A stretch of 30,365 nucleotides of DNA, taken from assembly GCA_002286855.1 (NCBI GenBank), contig NRSV01000141.1:1657-32021 (forward strand). Reading direction: 5' to 3'. The notes beneath the pieces were generated by a model. It saw only the letters and a list, made by a program, of their open reading frames with translations, searched no databases and was not told the origin of the DNA. Each line of letters starts with the position of its first letter. Within the stretch, counting starts at the first letter, position 1. The stretch comes from Bipolaris cookei (taxonomy: Eukaryota > Ascomycota > Dothideomycetes > Pleosporales > Pleosporaceae). Positions 10,128 through 17,477 of this stretch are shown in pieces. The position numbers and the translations under genes were made by a program.

Positions 10128-11750
10128 ATGCCGCGACAACAACGCTCTATACAGACTGCTCGTGAGGGCAAAATAAGTCTTGCTATTGCGTCTTATCAAA
10201 CTAACCGAAAACAGTCTATCTGCGCTCTCGCAAAAGCATATGACGTCCCAAAATCAACTCTCCAGACGCGTCTCCATGGTGTCCAGCCACGATCAGAAAT
10301 TATCTCAATTAATCGAAAGCTATTACCTATTGAAGAGCAGTCTCTCGTGCAATGGATCCTAGCCCTTGATCAGCGTGGTTTTCCGCCCCATATCATCGAC
10401 GTACGACGAATGGCAGACGCTCTACTTGCCGCGCGTGGCCAAGATCTACCTCCACAGCCTGTCGGCAAGAACTGGGTATCGCGCTTTATCCAAAGTCAGC
10501 CAGAGCTTCAGACAAAGTGGACTAGAAGACTGCATAGTCAGCGCGCTTCTTGCGAGGATCCGATCGCGATTACAGCCTGGTTTAAGCTGATAGAAGAGAC
10601 GCGCCAGACGTACGGCGTTCTAGACCAAGACATCTATAACTTTGACGAGACTGGATTCGCGATGGGCGTCGCTGGGACGTCAAAAGTAGTCACTAGCGCT
10701 GACAGAGTGGGCAGAGCAGTCGTCGTACAGCCAGGCAATCGCGAGTGGGTTACAGCGATCGAGTGCGTTAACGCGTCTGGCTGGTCTCTCCCACCGTTTA
10801 TGATTCTATCTGGTAAAGTCCACCAGGCTGGCTGGTACGACGAGCTCCCACCTGACTGGACTATTGGCGTATCAGCCAATGGCTGGACGACAGACGAGCT
10901 TGGAGTAGACTGGGTGAAGCACTTCAACCAGCATACAACTACTCGTACAGCTGGAGTCTATCGGCTTCTTATTCTAGACGGCCATAGCAGCCACGCTACG
11001 CCAGAGTTTGACCAGTACTGTGCCAAGAACAAGATAATCACTCTCTGTATGCCGCCTCATACGTCGCATCTACTTCAGCCTCTTGATGTAAGCTGCTTCT
11101 CGCCGCTTAAGCGCGCGTACGGGCGTGAGATTGAGGAGCTCGCCCGCCAAGGCGTCCACCATATTGACAAGATAGACTTTCTTACAGTCTACTTGCAGAT
11201 TCGGCAGACAGTTTTCACGCAGCAGAATATCCAGGCAGGCTTTCAAGCGACAGGCCTTGTCCCTCTCTGTCCAGAGCGTGTTTTATCATCGCTGACAGTC
11301 GTCCGAACGCCATCACCACGGATAGACGTAGGTAGTACTACTATAACGCAGGCAGAAACGCCGCATACAGTAGAGCAGCTTCGGCAGCAGGTGCTCTATC
11401 TCCAAGAGCGGCTACGCCGGCAGTCAGATAGTCCAACAAGCGTTGCTATACGCCAGCTTGCGAAGAGCGCGCAGCTTGCAATGCAATCCGCAACAATACT
11501 TGGAGAGGAGAATAAGAAGCTGCGTACGGCCCACCAGCGTCAACGCCGAAAGCAAGACCAGTGGCGTCAATATATTGCTTCTGGCGGAGCTCTCCAGGTG
11601 CGACAGGCGCAGCAGCTTGCTGTAGAGGCAGAAAGGGTAGTCATGGGCACTGAGCAGAGTGAGAGCAGTCAGCGACGTCAGCGCGCGCCGCCGACGTGTA
11701 CAAAGTGCCACATCCAGGGACACACTCGTACGACGTGTAAGGCTCGATAA
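10128..11750 (+). CDS. Fot1/pogo-family transposase, 540 aa, intact
   Basis: This cut-and-paste transposase has an uninterrupted frame and ATG at 10128. A psq-type HTH (about residues 12-50, ending PKSTLQTRLHG) is followed by a CENP-B-type HTH (about 66-135) and a DDE_1 catalytic domain. The acidic triad is visible: D173 in YNFDETGF, D284 in LLILDGHSSH and D320 in HLLQPLDVSCF, with 35 residues between the last two. Residues about 405-520 are Gln/Arg-rich, and the C terminus holds a CCHC knuckle (C524, C527, H532, C537). The intact frame and near-identical terminal repeats suggest a relatively recent, possibly mobile copy. It sits inside a LINE, which has no bearing on its function. Confidence 0.95.
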   Translation: MPRQQRSIQTAREGKISLAIASYQTNRKQSICALAKAYDVPKSTLQTRLHGVQPRSEIISINRKLLPIEEQSLVQWILALDQRGFPPHIIDVRRMADALLAARGQDLPPQPVGKNWVSRFIQSQPELQTKWTRRLHSQRASCEDPIAITAWFKLIEETRQTYGVLDQDIYNFDETGFAMGVAGTSKVVTSADRVGRAVVVQPGNREWVTAIECVNASGWSLPPFMILSGKVHQAGWYDELPPDWTIGVSANGWTTDELGVDWVKHFNQHTTTRTAGVYRLLILDGHSSHATPEFDQYCAKNKIITLCMPPHTSHLLQPLDVSCFSPLKRAYGREIEELARQGVHHIDKIDFLTVYLQIRQTVFTQQNIQAGFQATGLVPLCPERVLSSLTVVRTPSPRIDVGSTTITQAETPHTVEQLRQQVLYLQERLRRQSDSPTSVAIRQLAKSAQLAMQSATILGEENKKLRTAHQRQRRKQDQWRQYIASGGALQVRQAQQLAVEAERVVMGTEQSESSQRRQRAPPTCTKCHIQGHTRTTCKAR

Positions 11751-11820
11751 TAAACTTCGCTTCTTAATTTTATCTTATTTTATTATGTTGTTGTGGATCA
11801 ATTGCACAGAAAGTCGCGTC

Positions 11821-11870
11821 AGGTGGGGTGGCCAGCGTACTGGTTTGGCCAGCTTACTGGTGGAACACGT
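11821..11870 (-). repeat. Right terminal inverted repeat of the Fot1 element
   Basis: This is the inverted partner of 10046-10095. It ends in CCACGT-type termini read outward as ACGTGTTCC and is followed by the TA duplication at 11871-11872. Confidence 0.9.
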
Positions 11871-12078
11871 TAACAGCAGAGGTTAGTCAGCTAGAGGAAA
11901 TAGCCGACCCCGACGCTATTGCTATCACGATTCTGTGAAAGGTCTGTAGGAACTGTATTCCAGCTACCTAGTCCAGATGCTATTTACAGTCAAGATGAAG
12001 AAAGAAGGTAAGACACGAGCGGGGAGCCTTTTTTGTTTGGGTTGGCGCACGGCCCTTACCTTGCCAGAGACGCGACTA

Positions 12079-12652
12079 CAGTATCCGTGCGCCAGATGCA
12101 CATGGTCGCCAGTTGCACACCCCAACAACAACAATATATTGAAAAAGATGAGGTTGTAGAGCCACCACAAATCGTAATAAAATTGCGCAAAGCTAGGATT
12201 ATACTATATACAGGCCTGCGGAAGTTTTGGCTTATTCAGATATTTTTTGGAGGGCGTTATCACCCGGTCACGGCGACTACGCGGTGGAGCAGCTCGTGCA
12301 ACCCTTGCGGCTCCCACCACAGCTGGAGCAACACCACCACGCTTTTGACGCTTTGTAGCTGGCGTATGAGGTTGTGAAGCCTTGCGCTTACCCTTTTGGG
12401 ACAGTTGTATAAGCTTTTTGGTGTTGTTGATAAGCTCACAGTGTTGTTTCTTGGCCAGCTTTTCAGCGTCCTCCTTCCTCTTCTCCTCCGCCCGTCTCTC
12501 CCGCTCTACACGCTTCACAGCTTTGAATTGAGCCTCACAATCGCTTCTTGAATCGGATCCATGGTGGTTGAGTTATGACGCGTTGAAGTTTTGTTGTTGT
12601 GGTGGTGGGGGTGTGCAACCGGCGACCATGTGCATCTGGCGCACGGATACTG
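12079..12652 (-). mobile_element. Internally deleted pogo-like element, 574 bp
   Basis: Inverted repeats of about 45 bp start CAGTATCCGTGCGCCAGATG, with one A/G mismatch between the arms. TA flanks both sides (12077-12078 and 12653-12654). The interior keeps only the two ends of a transposase gene on the minus strand. The terminal sequence differs from the ACGT-type Fot1 elements nearby, so it belongs to a separate family. It lies within the solo LTR and so inserted after it. Confidence 0.9.
12204..12562 (-). pseudogene. Transposase remnant: first codons joined to the C-terminal tail
   Basis: ATG at 12562 opens MDPIQEAIVRLNSKL, resembling the N terminus of fungal pogo-type transposases, and reaches a stop after about 15 codons. 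In another frame the sequence continues as a basic C-terminal tail (VERERRAEEKRKEDAEKL, then LIQLSQKGKRKAS and KRQKRGG), ending at 12204. HTH and DDE regions are absent. This looks like one internal deletion joining the 5' and 3' ends of the gene, leaving a non-autonomous element. Confidence 0.7.
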
Positions 12653-12697
12653 TAGGCTAGCAGCCTAGTCATGTGACTCAGGGCTCAGCCCGTTACA

Positions 12698-13327
12698 GAT
12701 CCAAGAAGGACGCTTAAAGTTCAACATCTAAAACGTGTGCAACCAAAAAATCGAAGAAAATATAAAAACCTTTGAACGAATACTCGCAAACACCCAGCTA
12801 CCAACATCTACCCTCCTACTAATGGACGCCAACGAGCACCACCCTTGGTGGGACCCAGGGAGCAAGACTACCCTGGCGGCCAACAACTAGCAGAATGGAT
12901 AGAAAATCAGAAACTTAACCTTCTCAAAATGCCAGGAACTACAACTTCCTTTAGATCCAACTTATCTAGAGAAACAACACTATATCTATCTATCGCTACA
13001 CCAGATTTAGAAGACAAAGTAAAAGACTGGCAAACTACAACAGAAACCGGGTCTGATCACCACGGAATTCTCTTCTCAATCCAGACAACAAAGAATCTAG
13101 TTAGCAACCCTGCCAACCAAACGAAATACAACACCAAAAGGACAGACTGGGACTTATTTAGAGAAGAGCTGGGCAAAGCTATCCAGAACAATTCGGCTAT
13201 CCAATCCCTAGATCAGATCAACCAACCAAGAAGAGCAGACTCAAGAAATCTACTCCTGGATCAAGACAATGAGCTTAAGCTGCAACTAGAAGCAATTGGC
13301 ACAGCAATTACTCTAGTAATCCAACAA
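12698..13327 (+). pseudogene. LINE ORF2 endonuclease, last segment
   Basis: The first part reads in frame through FERILANTQLPTSTLLL to DANEHHPWWDPGS, then a frameshift near 12850-12875 moves the frame. The second part continues with TTSFRSNLSRETTLYLSIAT and GSDHHGILFSIQ, the C-terminal half of the EEP endonuclease with its catalytic SDH block. The frame ends where the inverted LINE tail (TTA)n begins at about 13328. No reverse transcriptase motif follows. Confidence 0.8.
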
Positions 13328-14150
13328 GTTATTATTATTATTATTCCATTATAGTCCTGTATCAGCCGTTGGCTATGTAAGACTTTGGCCAAAGGCCGTT
13401 CTATCTAACTAGTTACAATTTGGTACTTTGTGCTGTATTGCGTGACTGTGGTGCTTCGGCCTTTGACTAGCTAAGCTATTGCTAGCTTTCTAGACGCCTA
13501 GTGCTAAAGAGCAGTTTGGTAACAGGGAGAGATGTAGGGCGGCTAAGCTGCCTTCCAGCGAGCTCTCTAAAGGGAAAGGAAATAGTACTAATAAACGCAA
13601 ATAAAAGCAAACGTGTTTTTCTTCTTTTTCTTTCTTTCTTGCTGTTTTCTTTCTTGTTTTTATTCTTTTCTAGTCTTCCTGGCCTAGGTACCACTTTCTT
13701 GTTCCTATCTTCGTACTAGTAATAAAAGCTAAGGTAGCTTCTATACCACACGTAGTATGGAGTAGAAGTGGGAGTTTTAGTATTTTTTGGTCTAGAGTCT
13801 TTTTTAGCTGGTTTCTTTCTGCGCTGTAGAAGCCGCAGTATAGAAGTAGATGCTCTACTGTTTGCGGTCTCCCACATTGGCAGAGGTCTGTTTCTCTTCT
13901 ATTCACTCTCTTTAGGTAGGAGTTAAAGTATCCGTGTCCTATCTTAAGGGAGTAGAAAGAGCTAGAAATATCTCTGTTCGTGCCTCTAGGGATTGCTAGT
14001 TGGTTTTTGAGCTTTAGATCGAAGATAGCTCCGTAGCTAGTCTTTCTCTCTCTTGCTTTTTCCCTGTACTTTCTCCACTCTTCTGCTTGGCTGGCTCGTT
14101 GAAGGAGCTTGATCTTGGTGCCTAGGAAGGCTAAAGGGCTGGGATTAGTT
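13328..14150 (-). mobile_element. LINE 3' end, copy A (5' truncated)
   Basis: The element is on the minus strand. Its 3' tail appears on the plus strand as (TTA)n at 13328-13347, followed by a 3' UTR of about 320 bp and the end of ORF2. The same UTR occurs at 21012-21290 and, inverted, at 22595-22750. The tail of AAT/TAA repeats replaces a poly(A). The 5' boundary is uncertain: clear ORF2 homology runs to about 14150 and may continue to about 14370. Confidence 0.8.
13670..14150 (-). pseudogene. LINE ORF2 C-terminal region with CCHC-like finger
   Basis: This is the C-terminal end of a LINE polyprotein. About 160 residues are open, ending with stop at 13670-13672. Readable blocks include FLGTKIKLLQRASQAEEW, FYSLKIGHGYFNSYLKR and the finger CQCGRPQTVEHLLLYC, a C-x-C...H...C pattern typical of the tail of Tad-type ORF2 downstream of RNase H. 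Reverse transcriptase and RNase H are missing, so this is a 5'-truncated insertion. Confidence 0.75.
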
Positions 14151-14542
14151 CTGCAGCACGGCTGAAGTTTTCTTTATGCATACGACTTCATTCCTTAGTA
14201 TGGGGTGCCATAGAGCGAGATTGAGGCTATCTGCAGCGGTGTCACTGTTTTTCTTTAGAAAAAGGTGTCTTTGGCGCATCAGATCGGATTTAACAACGAC
14301 GGTGTATTTTTTGTAAGGAGAGGTGTCTACACCTATAGAAGAAGGTAAAAAACATAATCTATCTATGAACATAGAACAAAAACAACGCGAGGATAGAGAT
14401 ATCGTGTCCCGAGGATAAAGTACCCCTCTTTTCTTGCGGCACGGGGGATTTGCGTGACTCAGGGAGGGACGTTATATTCTTGCAAGATTCCGGATCGCTG
14501 GAAGATTATCGCAGCCACCACCATCATGACCCCATGATGATC
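14151..14542. other. Boundary zone beyond LINE copy A
   Basis: An open frame at 14145-14372 (minus) may be a decayed upstream part of the same LINE in another frame, but I cannot match a domain. I see no host gene. Confidence 0.35.
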
Positions 14543-14543
14543 A

Positions 14544-14576
<33 letters not shown>

Positions 14577-14603
14577 TAATAGTAGCAATCGTACTAGTAG
14601 CAG
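14543..14603. repeat. Compound (AGC)n/(AGT)n microsatellite
   Basis: A CAG/AGC trinucleotide run passes into AGT/GTA trinucleotides and then an imperfect tail. The short open frame across it (poly-Ala, poly-Val) is a product of the repeat rather than a likely protein. Confidence 0.85.
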
Positions 14604-14659
14604 TATTCAAGGCAACGGCTACAACAGTCCGTACTATACCGGCTCCACCACCCCTCATA

Positions 14660-14851
14660 CATGGGCATATCGTTTTAGATCGTTTTTTGGAAAACAGGTT
14701 AAGCAGAATTTAGCGTACCAAACTTTATTATGACCAATCAGAGAAAATCTTGTTATTGACGGCCTTTGTTTAATTGGCTGAAAACAACTTTGGTACGCTA
14801 AATTCTGCTTAACCTGTTTTCTAAAAAACGATCTAAAACGATATGCCCATG
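14660..14851. mobile_element. Hairpin MITE, 192 bp, TA target site
   Basis: Two inverted arms of 63 bp differ at one position (G/A). The ends read CATGGGCATATCG and are flanked by TA (14658-14659, 14852-14853). The arms make up two thirds of the element, and the loop of about 66 bp is non-coding. The structure fits a mariner/pogo-type MITE. It inserted in a C-rich low-complexity tract that resumes after it. Confidence 0.9.
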
Positions 14852-16205
14852 TATGCTACCCCTTATAATAACCTTTGCGCCCCTTTTACCAATACCAACA
14901 CCACTACCCCCTTTCCCAATGCCCAGACTACTACCCTTTACTCCAATGGCTACCACCACTTCCACAAAAACTAAGGGTTATGTTCTAGCTTGTAGTTGTA
15001 GCAAGCACCACCGGTTTATCGGGAAGATACTTGGCCGATTGAGTGATCTTAGAATTGGACGAGTCGCGTAGAGACATTGTGACCTCTACAGAAATGCAGG
15101 TATACTGGTGTAAGTATGTGACAACAAGATGGAACTGTAACAAATGATACCAGATACATCGGATATAACACGGAATTTGTCCGTATCTAATAAGGTTACA
15201 GCGATCGGGTGGCTCGGAAGCTCTACCCCCGCACACAGCAGAGAGCATAAGAAGAGAACCTTGTACGCACGTAGATAGGCAAGAATAAGAACAAGAACTT
15301 TGAATACACACACCTGTCTTTTGGCAATCCTTCTGCACTCGTGCAAACCCTCTTTAGCCCCGCGCGCACATGCTTCGTACTTTGCTGTTTGCACCGGGTT
15401 CAAGCTTATGCTAGCTAGCTACAGAGCCCATTCAACAGAATTTAATATAATTTGAGCAGCAGTGTGCGAGGATACAGCCGGTGTTGTAGATCTTGGCAGG
15501 GCTGCACGTTATCAAAAGATTGGTCCAGCGCATTCTGATAAGGCGATGACGTTGACTAAAACAACTCAAGACATCTGACATGTGAATGATAAGTCACAAG
15601 TCCAGCCCATTCTCCACTGAAAGCATGCCGCCAATGTTCCAATAAGAGGGCAAAACTTCACCTTCCATCTGTCCGAATCAGTAGGCGCTTCTTCCAGACG
15701 AGAAAAGAGTCATTGTTGACCCGCACCGGCCAACAAAGACACTGTAGAATATTCTTGTAGCAAGAAAAATACTGTTTGGCCGATTGTCAAGTCTGGGCTA
15801 TGACGAGGCTTAACATGGGCCCTGAAAATCTCAGCCGCGCTAGCGGCTAACAGTGGGGCTTGCACGCGTTATCGTCACCCCACTTGGCGTATGAGGCGAG
15901 GGTGGCGCGTCGTCTGAAGGTCATTCGACGCCGATTCTCGAAACAAGACCGGGACAAGTCGGGATGAGGGTTTGTATTGCGATTTTTGCTCGCCAAGCTG
16001 ATGATTTCATAAACTAGTAGTAGTGCGATGTAATAATGAAGGACTTGGCCACGGAGGGGGTTTATACATAAGAGGGCGAGACCTGCAACTAGGAGATACA
16101 TAGAATATCCATTAATCCACGATTCACTTCGAACGATAAACATATATACACATTTCACCCAACACGTTCATCTCGATCAACATTACTACTAGTATAACTC
16201 TCAAA
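14852..16205. other. Intergenic region, low-complexity then unassigned
   Basis: The first 130 bp are C/A-rich low-complexity sequence. Several open frames occur on both strands (for example 14985-15403 and 15847-16158 on the minus strand), but none shows a motif, and the last begins without an ATG. A TATATA-type element at 16142-16148, about 60 bp before the small gene at 16206, is a plausible promoter. Confidence 0.45.
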
Positions 16206-16469
16206 ATGAACGCCTTTAAAGGTATATCCACCTCGCCTCCACCCTACAAATTGGACTCCATGCTGATCAACTAACCAGACTCTGTTTCTTCCACCCCAGC
16301 TGCTGCATCGGGCATCCCGACTCCAGCGTCAGCCACCGCTCCCACTTCTACCCGCGACACTCTGCACGCTGCTTCGGCCGCTCTGGGCCTTACATCTCAA
16401 GGATTGGATCTTTGCCCTCACTGCTTCCGCGAGCTTTCACATTGCAACGAGAGGTTCTCATTCGTCTGA
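16206..16469 (+). CDS. Small two-exon gene, 61-aa Cys-containing protein
   Basis: Exon 1 16206..16221 encodes only MNAFK plus one base. The intron 16222..16299 (GTATAT...CCCCAG, 78 nt) has a CTAAC branch-like site at 16271-16275. Exon 2 is 16300..16469. The spliced product is an Ala/Thr/Ser/Pro-rich N-terminal half followed by a compact end with LCPHCFRELSHC, a C-x2-C...C pattern, and a stop at 16467. Start context, branch site, acceptor and frame all agree, and a TATA-like box precedes it. I do not recognise the family; the cysteines could bind metal, but that is inference. The first exon is too short for simple ORF detection. Confidence 0.6.
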
Positions 16470-16541
16470 TCTCGCCAAGCACCTGATGTGGCACGCTGGA
16501 CGTCTAAATTTCGTTTGGCGTTGTACTATACCACGAGAACC

Positions 16542-16669
16542 CACAGCCCGCAACAAGCAAGCGATAGACAGAGTGGTTACCGCATTAGGTGTGGCACAAG
16601 CCAGATTGTGGTCTATTTACGTCTAATGTGGCAATCAATCTGTTTATCGCTTGCTTGTTGCGGACTGTG
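16542..16669. mobile_element. hAT-like MITE, 128 bp, 8-bp target duplication
   Basis: Imperfect inverted repeats begin CACAGCCCGCAACAAGC on the left and CACAGTCCGCAACAAGC on the right arm, and homology extends for about 50 bp. The element is flanked by a perfect 8-bp direct repeat CGAGAACC (16534-16541 and 16670-16677). An 8-bp duplication and CA-starting termini point to the hAT superfamily. It has no coding capacity. Confidence 0.85.
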
Positions 16670-17393
16670 CGAGAACCCTTTTTCTGACCATGGCGATGAA
16701 GTTACTGACACAAAGGGACTGCGATTCTTTTTGTTTGATTTCTCTACTATTTTTCTGGAACGGCGATGTATAACAGGAAAGTAAACATGTGTAGCGTTTG
16801 ATGGTGGGCTGATAAGCTGGCAGTCCGGCATTCTATACCCCACTTTTAGTTGAATTGGCGTTGGAAACATGTATATTCTTGCATCGTATCTCAATTGGAT
16901 TTAAGATCTTGGCAATTTACTACGTTTATCTTCGAAGTACACGCACGTGCAGCCACTATTAATTGATAACATCCTTACAGGCAAGATAAACCAACCTGAT
17001 GGAAAGCAGCATACGACAAGACCTAATAAGTGTGGTATCAACGATCAAGAGAGATACATCGACACATTTTTTACCAAACGATACTTGCCCCAGTAGCTCT
17101 GGATCTTTCCCATCCGGACTTTAATGAACGAATACGGTCGCCGCGGAAATGTTGTGTGGCGGCAACTCAACATTCCTACATCACGAAGGATTATTCACAA
17201 GGAACAGTTCCACACAGGCGTATATTCAGCAGCTACACTGAACGCAATACATACACATTTAATCTGTTGTACAGTATATGCTCCTTTACCTCGATGCGTG
17301 ATTTATTGCCCTATTTGCCTCATCCAAAGAGTCGGTGTGGGGAACGGAAATGCACCGCGTAGATCCCGCCGATAACCGGATAGAATTCCCGCT
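16670..17393. other. Upstream region of the MFS gene
   Basis: Beyond the MITE duplication I see AT-rich sequence with short open frames on both strands and no recognisable gene. The last part must hold the promoter of the transporter gene. Confidence 0.4.
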
Positions 17394-17477
17394 ATGGGTT
17401 TAGTAGCACACGTTCTATTCAACTCAAGAACTTTTCCCACCATCTCGCCTCTCCAACCTGGCGGCCAAACCTCCAAC

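Larger units (their letters stand above)
10046..11870 (+). mobile_element. Complete Fot1/pogo-type DNA transposon, 1825 bp
   Basis: Terminal inverted repeats of about 50 bp begin ACGTGTTCCACCAGTAAG at both ends, with two mismatches over that length. The element is flanked by TA at 10044-10045 and 11871-11872, the expected target duplication of the Tc1/mariner/pogo superfamily. Removing the element and one TA rejoins the interrupted LINE ORF2 exactly as in copy 1. Each terminal repeat contains the box AAGCTGGCCA or a near match twice, probably the transposase binding sites. Size, ends and one long intact transposase ORF fit an autonomous element. Confidence 0.95.
11934..12697 (-). mobile_element. 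Solo LTR (about 188 bp) carrying a nested pogo element
   Basis: Read on the minus strand, the segment begins TGTAACGGGCTGAG and ends GACCTTTCACA, the TG...CA termini of a retrotransposon LTR. It is flanked by GATTC (11929-11933) and GATCC (12698-12702). The undisturbed LINE copy 1 has GATCC at this point, so these are a 5-bp target duplication with one later transition. Subtracting the nested element (12079-12652 plus one TA) leaves about 188 bp. There is no internal retroelement sequence, so it is a solo LTR from LTR-LTR recombination, or a very short LTR derivative. The superfamily cannot be told from this. Confidence 0.75.
9797..13327 (+). mobile_element. Tad-like LINE fragment, copy 2, split by later insertions
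   Basis: The ORF2 endonuclease region is recognisable in three pieces: 9797-10045, 11871-11933 and 12698-13327. Together they follow the same order as copy 1 at 453-1 on the other strand and continue past it. A Fot1 element separates pieces one and two; a solo LTR separates pieces two and three. The conserved blocks are AIQEPWIAP, then DANEHHPWW, then GSDHHGILF. An in-frame TAA at 9866-9868 corresponds to CAA in copy 1, a C-to-T change at CpA. The fragment stops at 13327, where an oppositely oriented LINE 3' tail begins. Confidence 0.85.

Noticed and set aside
14450..14713. Open frame with poly-Ala and poly-Val stretches
   Set aside because: It is produced by the (AGC)n/(AGT)n microsatellite and ends inside the MITE arm.
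15847..16158. Hydrophobic open frame on the minus strand
   Set aside because: It begins at GTG, has no recognisable domain, and lies in the likely promoter of the small gene at 16206.
17394..17477. Upstream in-frame ATG of the MFS gene
   Set aside because: It adds 28 residues atypical of the family N terminus. The ATG at 17478 has a better context and gives the usual hydrophilic start with TTPLL. It cannot be fully excluded.
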